This document shows positions 57,716 to 64,000 of a stretch of 64,000 nt of DNA, in pieces. The notes under the pieces are model-generated. The model did no database searches and was not told where the DNA came from. It was given only the letters and a program-made list of their open reading frames with translations. Both the position numbers and the translations under genes were made by a program. Within the stretch, counting starts at the first letter, position 1, and every line of letters starts with the position of its first letter. This DNA comes from Manihot esculenta (Eukaryota > Streptophyta > Magnoliopsida > Malpighiales > Euphorbiaceae), in the NCBI RefSeq assembly GCF_001659605.2, contig NC_035168.2:7744058-7808057 (forward strand), read 5' to 3'.

Positions 57716-58844
57716 TCATGGACTAATTGGGTCATCCAACATTCACCCACATCAACAACAATAGATGCAATGCGGCATATTCGTGAAGCTAATGAAATCA
57801 TCCTATAGCATAATCATGATGCATGAAACATGATAAAACATTTAATTTAAAAGATTAAGTTTAGTTCCACTCACCTCTGGCTGACTCTGACAACACCGCA
57901 GCTGAACTCACTGCTGGGGTCCTCGGTTCCTCGGGTCCGAACCTACACAGGTGGACTCAAATGAGGGACCAAACATACCTGAACATATCTCTAAAATATC
58001 CCCCAAAAACCCCCTAAAACATCCTGAAAATATCACAGAAAACATGCATGAAATGGCTGAACAGGGCACTTTCGGCGGCACCTTCGGCGGCCGAAAGTCC
58101 TGGACAGAGACGAAACTCAGCTAGGTTCGGCGGCACCTTCGGCGGCCGAAAGTCCCAGACAGAGACGAAACTCATGCATGTTCGGGGGCACCTTCGGCGG
58201 CCGAAACTGCCCGACAGAGCCGAAACTCCTCTTTCGGGGGCAAGCTTCGGCAGCCGAATGCTGCCTCCACAAGGGGGTTCGGCGGCCGAAAGTTCCTTCG
58301 GCTGCCGAACCTGGTTTCTGCCAAAGGGCAGAAACTTGGTTCAAACATGCACATTTGCCTCCCATCTCATCAATCATGCATAAATCTTACTCTACAACAT
58401 GCATACTCATACCACAAGCTCCTAGGGGTCTCAAACTACCTTAAACCCCATCTACAACACATCCAACACATACACATTAACCACATTGTTAAAAAAACAT
58501 CAATATATATACCCATAACTCAACATATACCCTAGCATGCATTTCTACCCTTAGATCTTGCATAAAACTTATTTAGAACACATAATAAGGGTGGATCCGA
58601 GCTTACCTCTTGAAGAAATGAGAGGGAAGACGATCCTAGCTTGGAGATGAAGAGATTGAGCTCCTTGAACCTCCAAGCACCCAAAACTTGCTCTTTGTTC
58701 ACAAATCTTCAAAATAGAAGTTAAAACTCGTGAAAACCATGAAAGATCTAGGGAAAACACTCAAGATTGAGGGAGGAGCGGCGGAGACTCACCTTGGCCG
58801 ACAATGGGAGAGAAAAAGCTCGCCCGTGCGGACCAAAGGGACCC

Positions 58845-58851
58845 TTTTATA
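58845..58851 (-). promoter_or_regulatory. TATA box in the E5 LTR
   Basis: The minus strand reads TATAAAA, 245 bp before the donor-like GT and next to the palindrome cluster. Confidence 0.68.
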
Positions 58852-59208
58852 TGTGGCTGGCCAGGCCACGTTCGGGGGCCAAATGTGCCTCCGTATCCAT
58901 GCAATGTTCGGCGGCCGAACATGAGGTTCGGCGGCCGAACCTTGACTTCCCTCACTCATGCTTTCGGGGGCCTAACGTGCCTCCAAAACGCATGCATGTT
59001 CGGCGGCCGAACTTGACTTTCGGCGGCCGAACCTGGGTTTTCCTCCAAAGCTATTTTCATGTAAAAACTCATTTAATTCACACTTAAAATCATTTAAAAC
59101 ATAAAAACATTTCATAAAAACATGACTTTACCCTTCTAGAGGTCTCCGACATCCGAGATTCCACCGGACGGTAGGAATTCCGATACCGGAGTCTAGCCGG
59201 GTATTACA

Positions 59209-59221
59209 TTCTCCCCCCCTT
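59209..59221 (-). promoter_or_regulatory. E5 polypurine tract
   Basis: The minus strand reads AAGGGGGGGAGAA directly against the 3' LTR. Confidence 0.85.
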
Positions 59222-59304
59222 AAGAACATTCGTCCCCGAATGTTCCTCAACTAACACATGCATAGCAATCAACATAACATACATACAACACATAGAGACT
59301 AACC

Positions 59305-62300
59305 TTAAAAGAGATGAGGATATTGCCGGAGCATGGACTCCCGTGTCTCCCAAGTACACTCCTCAATATTGTGGTGGTTCCAAAGGACTTTCACCATCGG
59401 GATTTCCTTGTTCCTTAGCTTTCTGATCTGGGTGTCTAGGATCCGTACTGGCTGCTCAACATAGGTGAGATCCTCTTGGATCTCCACATCAGGCTCACTA
59501 AGAACCTTGCCCGGATCTGACACGAACTTTCTCAACATAGAAACATGGAAAACCGGATGGATTCTCTCCATCGAAGCAGGTAAATCCAGCTTGTACGATA
59601 CATTCCCGATCCTTTGCAGGACTTCAAAGGGTCCGATGTACCGCGGAGCCAGCTTACCCTTCTTCCCGAACCGAACCACTCCTTTCATTGGAGACACCCT
59701 GAGCAATACCAGATCCCCCTCCTGAAACTCTACTAGTCTTCTGCGGATGTCTGCATAACTCTTCTGTCTGCTTGCAGCTGTCTTGATTCTTTCCCTGATC
59801 ATGGGCACCACCCTGCTGGTGATCTCTACTAGCTCGGGTCCTGCTAAGGACCTCTCTCCTACCTCTTCCCAGCAAACAGGTGATCTGCACTTCCTTCCAT
59901 ATAAAGCTTCATAGGGAGCCATCCCGATGCTAGCATGATGGCTGTTATTGTAGGCAAACTCCACCAAAGGTAGATGCTGCCTCCAAGAACCGCCAAAGTC
60001 CAGCACACACATTCTTAGCATATCTTCTATGGTTTGGATGGTCCTCTCTGACTGTCCGTCTGTCTGTGGATGGAAGGCAGTGCTAAAATCCAATCTAGTA
60101 CCCATGGCATTCTGCAGACTCCGCCAAAACCTGGAGGTGAACTGGGGCCCTCTATCTGACACTATGGAAACAGGAACCCCATGCAGTCTGACTATCTCAT
60201 CAACGTACACCTGCGCCAACTTGTCCACAGAATAGCCACTCCTGACAGGGATGAAGTGAGCAGATTTGGTGAGTCTGTCCACAATCACCCATATGGAGTC
60301 CAATCTGTTGGACGTCGCCGGTAACCCCACTACGAAGTCCATAGCTATATTTTCCCATTTCCACTCTGGAATAGGTAGCGGGTTAAGCATTCCAGCCGGC
60401 TTCTGATGTTCCAGCTTCACCCTCTGACATACTTCGCAGGCTGACACAAACTGTGCCACTTCTCTCTTCATAGCTGGCCACCAATAGACCTTCTTCAGAT
60501 CTTGATACATCTTGGTGGCTCCGGGGTGAATGCTGTATCTTGCATTATGAGCCTCTCTCATAATGTCTCCTTTTAGCCCTATGTCATCTGGTACACATAA
60601 ACGACTCCCATAGCGGAGGATCCCCTTATTGTCGAATCTGAACTCACTGTCCTTGCCTGACTGAACCGTCCTGGCAATCTTCACTAACTCTGGGTCCTCA
60701 TGCTGTTTCTGAGCCACCTGCTCCAGAAACACGGGTGTCACTTTCATCTGAGCGACCAAGGCACCTGTACCAGACAACTCCAACTGTAGACCTTCCTCAA
60801 TGAGCTTGTAAAACTCCTTCACCACTGGTCTCCTCTCCGCCGTGATGTGGGATAGACTGCCTAGTGACTTCCGGCTTAGGGCGTCTGCCACGACATTCGC
60901 CTTACCCGGATGATACTGAATCTTGCAATCATAGTCACTCAGCAACTCTACCCATCTCCTCTGTCTCAAATTCAGATCCCTCTGACTCAAAATGTACTGC
61001 AAGCTTTTATGATCTGTGAAGATCTCACATTTTACCCCATAGAGGTAATGCCTCCACATCTTGAGTGCAAAGATTACTGCTGCCATCTCAAGGTCATGTG
61101 TGGGGTAATTCAACTCATGCTTCTTTAGCTGCCTAGAAGCATAAGCAATCACCCTCTCATTCTGCATAAGCACACAACCCAGTCCCACTCGGGACGCATC
61201 ACAAAAGACTGTAAAGTCCTCACCACTAGATGGCAGAGCTAAAACTGGTGCTGAAGTCAACCTCTTCTTGAGCTCTTCAAAACTCTCCTCGCACTGGTCG
61301 GTCCACAGAAACTTCTGATTCTTTCTGGTTAGTCTGGTCAGAGGAGCTGCTATCTTTGAGAAGTCCTGAACGAACCTCCTGTAGTAACCTGCCAAACCCA
61401 AGAAACTCCTGATCTCTGTCACTGAAGTGGGTCTAGGCCAGTTAGCCACAGTTTCTGTCTTCTTGGGGTCTACCTCTATTCCATTCTCTGACACTACATG
61501 CCCCAAGAATGAAATACTCCTCAGCCAGAACTCGCACTTGGAGAACTTGGCATACAAGCCATGTTCCCTCAGGGTCTGTAAAACCAACCGCAGATGATGG
61601 GCATGCTCCTCTGCATTCCTGGAATACACTAAGATATCATCTATGAAGACAATAACAAAGTGATCTAGGTACTGGCTAAACACTCTGTTCATGAGGTCCA
61701 TGAATGCTGCAGGGGCGTTAGTTAACCCGAACGGCATTACAAGGAACTCAAAATGCCCATATCTGGTCCTGAAAGCCGTCTTTGGCACATCCTCTTCCCT
61801 GATCCTTAACTGATGGTACCCCGATCTCAGATCTATTTTGGAGAAGCAACCCGCTCCTGCTAGCTGGTCGAATAGATCGTCGATCCTTGGCAATGGGTAC
61901 TTGTTCTTGGTAGTGACTTTGTTCAACTGCCTGTAGTCGATACAAAGTCTAAGGGATCCATCCTTCTTCCTCACGAACAGAACTGGAGCACCCCAAGGTG
62001 AGGTACTCGGTCGGATGAAGCCCTTGTCTACCAGCTCCTGCAACTGCTCCTTCAACTCTTTCAATTCTGCTGGCGCCATCCTGTAGGGAGGGATAGAGAT
62101 CGGTCTGGTACCAGGCATTAACTCAATCTCGAACTCTATCTCCCTAGCAGGTGGTAACCCTGGCAGCTCGTCTGGGAACACATCTAAGAACTCTCTAACC
62201 ACTGGCACCGAGGCGGGCTCTCTAATCTGACTATTTAGCTCTCTCACGTGAGCCAAATACCCCTGACATCCCCTCCTTAGCAACCTACGAGCCTGAAGAG

Positions 62301-64000
62301 CTGAGATCATACCTCTAGGTGTACCCCTCCTGTCTCCTCTGAAGACAACCTCTGATCCATCCTGACCTCTGAACCTGACTACCTTGTCCCTGCAGTCCAA
62401 GGTAGCACCATGGGTAGATAACCAGTCCATCCCTAGAATGACGTCAAAGTCTGTCAAATCTAGAACCACAAGGTCGGCGGACATGCATCTCCCCTCAACA
62501 AAAACTGGACTACACTGGCAGACTGACTCTGCCACTGATGGATCACACTTGGGTCCACTGACCCAGAGAGGACACTCTAACTCAGAGATCATCAACCCCA
62601 ACCTCTGAACGGCTCTCGGAGCAATAAATGAATGAGATGCACCAGGGTCCATCAATGCATATACATCCGAACATCCAATGACGAGATTACCTGCCACCAC
62701 GGTGTTGGATGCGTCTGCCTCCTGCTGTGTCATTGTGAAGATCCGTGCTGGGGCTGACGGACCTTCACCTCTGAAACCCGCTGAAGAAGAGGCTGCCCCT
62801 CTCCCTCTGCCTCTGCCACTGGCCTGAGTCATGGCTGGAGCTGCTGGCTGCGCTACACTGCCTGAAGCTGTCTGCTGGGACTGAGCCATTGGGGCCGCTC
62901 TTGGACAGTCTCGAGCCATATGCCCCTCCTGACCACATCTGAAACAGGCATTCGTCCCAAACCGACATACTCCCCTGTGTGGCTTACCACACCTCGCACA
63001 AACTGCATTTTCTGCACCAGAGCTTGAGCCACTCCCAAATCCCAGACTGGACTTGACTTTACTCCAGAACTTATTCTTCTTACCCTTGGGTTTACCCCAT
63101 CTCTTGCTGCCTGAAGTTGCTGCACTAAGGGTAGAGGGATCTAACCTTCCCCCTCCCGGAGTTTTAGAACCAGAAGCTTGTGCCACTGTCTGCTTAACTG
63201 TCCCCTGAATGATGGCACTAGCCTCCATTCTCCTAGCCATGTCTACTATGGCATGAAAACTCTCTCTATCTGCTGACTGTACCAAGGAGGAATACCTGGG
63301 ATGGAGCTTCATGATATACCTCCTCGACTTCTTCTGGTCTGTGCTAAGGTCTTGCCCTGCAAATGGCAGCAACTCCATAAACCTGTCGGTATATTCGTCT
63401 ACACTCATGTCATCAGTTTGCCTCAACTGCTCGAATTCTATCATCTTCAATTCCCTTGAACTATCAGGGAAAGCCCATCCTGCAAACTCATTTGCAAATT
63501 CTTCCCAAGTCATGCTGTCCACTCTCGGGTTCACATAGTTCTTGAACCACTCCCGTGCCTTTTTGCACTTAAGCGTGAACCCGGCCATCTGAATGGCTCT
63601 ACTGTCATCCGCCCCTATCTCATCTGTAATTGCCTTGACCCGCTCCAAGTACACGAACGGATCATCACCGGTCTCAAACTGGGGAGCACCCAGCTTCATA
63701 TAGTCTGTCATCTTAACCTTGCTCCCACTGGCTGAGCTAGGTCTAGGTGGTTGAGCAACTGGGGCTGCTGGTTCTGCAGGTGGTGGAGGTGGGTCAACAT
63801 TTTCTGAGGTAGGGTTTGCTGGATTTGGATAGTAGGGTGGAGGTGGATACATTGGGTACTGAGAGTATGGTGGGTAGTATGGTGGGTATGGCATATGTGA
63901 AGGATAAGGGCTAAAACTAGGGTTATCCGATGTACCTCCCATCGAATACCCTGGATGGTGTGAATAGGGTGGGTAATGATGTGGCTGGACATAACTCGAG
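59305..64000 (-). CDS. E5 gag-pol polyprotein, N-terminus outside the window
   Basis: The frame is open from the stop near 59305 to the window edge, so the true start (the [10 protein letters not shown] type) lies beyond 64000. An internal Met at 63942 is not the start. Visible: the proline/tyrosine-rich gag region, the capsid domain (63700-63150), two zinc knuckles near 62930-63000, protease DPGAS near 62648, RT with FIDD near 61640, RNase H, integrase with VSDRG near 60160, and a C-terminal chromodomain. No stop or missing motif was found. It is closer to E2 and E4 than to E1 and E3 (for example [16 protein letters not shown] in gag). Confidence 0.93.
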   Translation of the reverse strand, partial: SSYVQPHHYPPYSHHPGYSMGGTSDNPSFSPYPSHMPYPPYYPPYSQYPMYPPPPYYPNPANPTSENVDPPPPPAEPAAPVAQPPRPSSASGSKVKMTDYMKLGAPQFETGDDPFVYLERVKAITDEIGADDSRAIQMAGFTLKCKKAREWFKNYVNPRVDSMTWEEFANEFAGWAFPDSSRELKMIEFEQLRQTDDMSVDEYTDRFMELLPFAGQDLSTDQKKSRRYIMKLHPRYSSLVQSADRESFHAIVDMARRMEASAIIQGTVKQTVAQASGSKTPGGGRLDPSTLSAATSGSKRWGKPKGKKNKFWSKVKSSLGFGSGSSSGAENAVCARCGKPHRGVCRFGTNACFRCGQEGHMARDCPRAAPMAQSQQTASGSVAQPAAPAMTQASGRGRGRGAASSSAGFRGEGPSAPARIFTMTQQEADASNTVVAGNLVIGCSDVYALMDPGASHSFIAPRAVQRLGLMISELECPLWVSGPKCDPSVAESVCQCSPVFVEGRCMSADLVVLDLTDFDVILGMDWLSTHGATLDCRDKVVRFRGQDGSEVVFRGDRRGTPRGMISALQARRLLRRGCQGYLAHVRELNSQIREPASVPVVREFLDVFPDELPGLPPAREIEFEIELMPGTRPISIPPYRMAPAELKELKEQLQELVDKGFIRPSTSPWGAPVLFVRKKDGSLRLCIDYRQLNKVTTKNKYPLPRIDDLFDQLAGAGCFSKIDLRSGYHQLRIREEDVPKTAFRTRYGHFEFLVMPFGLTNAPAAFMDLMNRVFSQYLDHFVIVFIDDILVYSRNAEEHAHHLRLVLQTLREHGLYAKFSKCEFWLRSISFLGHVVSENGIEVDPKKTETVANWPRPTSVTEIRSFLGLAGYYRRFVQDFSKIAAPLTRLTRKNQKFLWTDQCEESFEELKKRLTSAPVLALPSSGEDFTVFCDASRVGLGCVLMQNERVIAYASRQLKKHELNYPTHDLEMAAVIFALKMWRHYLYGVKCEIFTDHKSLQYILSQRDLNLRQRRWVELLSDYDCKIQYHPGKANVVADALSRKSLGSLSHITAERRPVVKEFYKLIEEGLQLELSGTGALVAQMKVTPVFLEQVAQKQHEDPELVKIARTVQSGKDSEFRFDNKGILRYGSRLCVPDDIGLKGDIMREAHNARYSIHPGATKMYQDLKKVYWWPAMKREVAQFVSACEVCQRVKLEHQKPAGMLNPLPIPEWKWENIAMDFVVGLPATSNRLDSIWVIVDRLTKSAHFIPVRSGYSVDKLAQVYVDEIVRLHGVPVSIVSDRGPQFTSRFWRSLQNAMGTRLDFSTAFHPQTDGQSERTIQTIEDMLRMCVLDFGGSWRQHLPLVEFAYNNSHHASIGMAPYEALYGRKCRSPVCWEEVGERSLAGPELVEITSRVVPMIRERIKTAASRQKSYADIRRRLVEFQEGDLVLLRVSPMKGVVRFGKKGKLAPRYIGPFEVLQRIGNVSYKLDLPASMERIHPVFHVSMLRKFVSDPGKVLSEPDVEIQEDLTYVEQPVRILDTQIRKLRNKEIPMVKVLWNHHNIEECTWETRESMLRQYPHLF

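Larger units (their letters stand above)
56922..59208 (-). repeat. E5 3' LTR
   Basis: 2287 bp from TGTAACGACC to GGGTATTACA on the plus strand. It holds palindrome clusters (58070-58300 and 58868-59035), a TATA box at 58845-58851, donor-like sites at 58606/58605 and 57874/57873, and a repeat array at 57540-57715 built on ccaggccgtag...cctggtct. Confidence 0.93.
56922..64000 (-). mobile_element. E5: chromovirus, cut by the right window edge
   Basis: A minus-strand element inserted in E4 gag after gcacc (56917-56921, presumed duplication; partner outside the window). Its 3' LTR is 56922-59208, followed by a purine tract and an open gag-pol that reaches the edge. The 5' LTR and primer site lie beyond 64000. 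Confidence 0.93.

Noticed and set aside
63942..63942. Met at 63942 as the start of E5 gag-pol
   Set aside because: The frame stays open to the window edge, and the homologous proteins have about 120 more residues upstream.

Overview
The window is plant nuclear DNA: two genes with ten GT-AG exons each, AT-rich intergenic DNA, MITEs, LINE and Copia debris, and several nested Ty3/Gypsy chromoviruses. The carboxypeptidase proteins and repeat types suggest a eudicot. A woody Euphorbiaceae genome such as cassava or rubber is only a weak guess. No tRNA, rRNA, CRISPR or bacterial operon was seen.

Host genes. Two serine carboxypeptidase-like genes (S10 family, SCPL45-type) lie on the minus strand at 12460-15997 and 33944-36839. 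They share exon number, intron phases and catalytic triad, so they are tandem paralogs. About 18 kb of retrotransposon DNA now separates them. The first carries a hAT-type MITE in intron 7.

Retrotransposons. One related set of large chromoviruses (Tekay/Del-like, LTRs about 2.1-2.3 kb, iMet-type primer site, C-terminal chromodomain) makes up most of the window. E1 (92-9543, minus) is complete with near-identical LTRs and an intact gag-pol. E2 (18356-28206, minus) has lost the pol region after RT, and its gag-pol is split by a plus-strand solo LTR (22168-24335). E2 itself sits inside an older Reina-like pol remnant (17699-18355 and 28207-about 32110). E4 (plus) starts at 43456 inside a decayed Copia element (40755-43455). 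Its 5' LTR is split by the complete E3 (45342-54924, minus), and its gag by E5 (56922 to beyond the right edge, minus). Target-site duplications were read directly for E1 (gtaaa), E2 (tacaa), E3 (gaatg) and the solo LTR (ctgca).

Working parts of the chromovirus LTRs. Across otherwise divergent LTRs the same ordered modules recur: clusters of the TTCGGCGGCCGAA palindrome (GCC-box core), a TATA box (in E2, E4, E5 and the solo LTR), a splice-donor-like site about 240 bp after it, an exon-like block bounded by acceptor- and donor-like sites, an array of short hairpin-capable repeats, the LTR end, the primer site, and an acceptor-like CAG a few bases before the gag ATG. This suggests a spliced leader that would separate a translated mRNA from the packaged RNA. 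It is the most interesting hypothesis here and is unproven.

The remaining intergenic stretches (9549-10429, 10991-12459, 16127-17149, 32111-32995, 36840-38331, 39407-40754) are AT-rich with no supportable gene.
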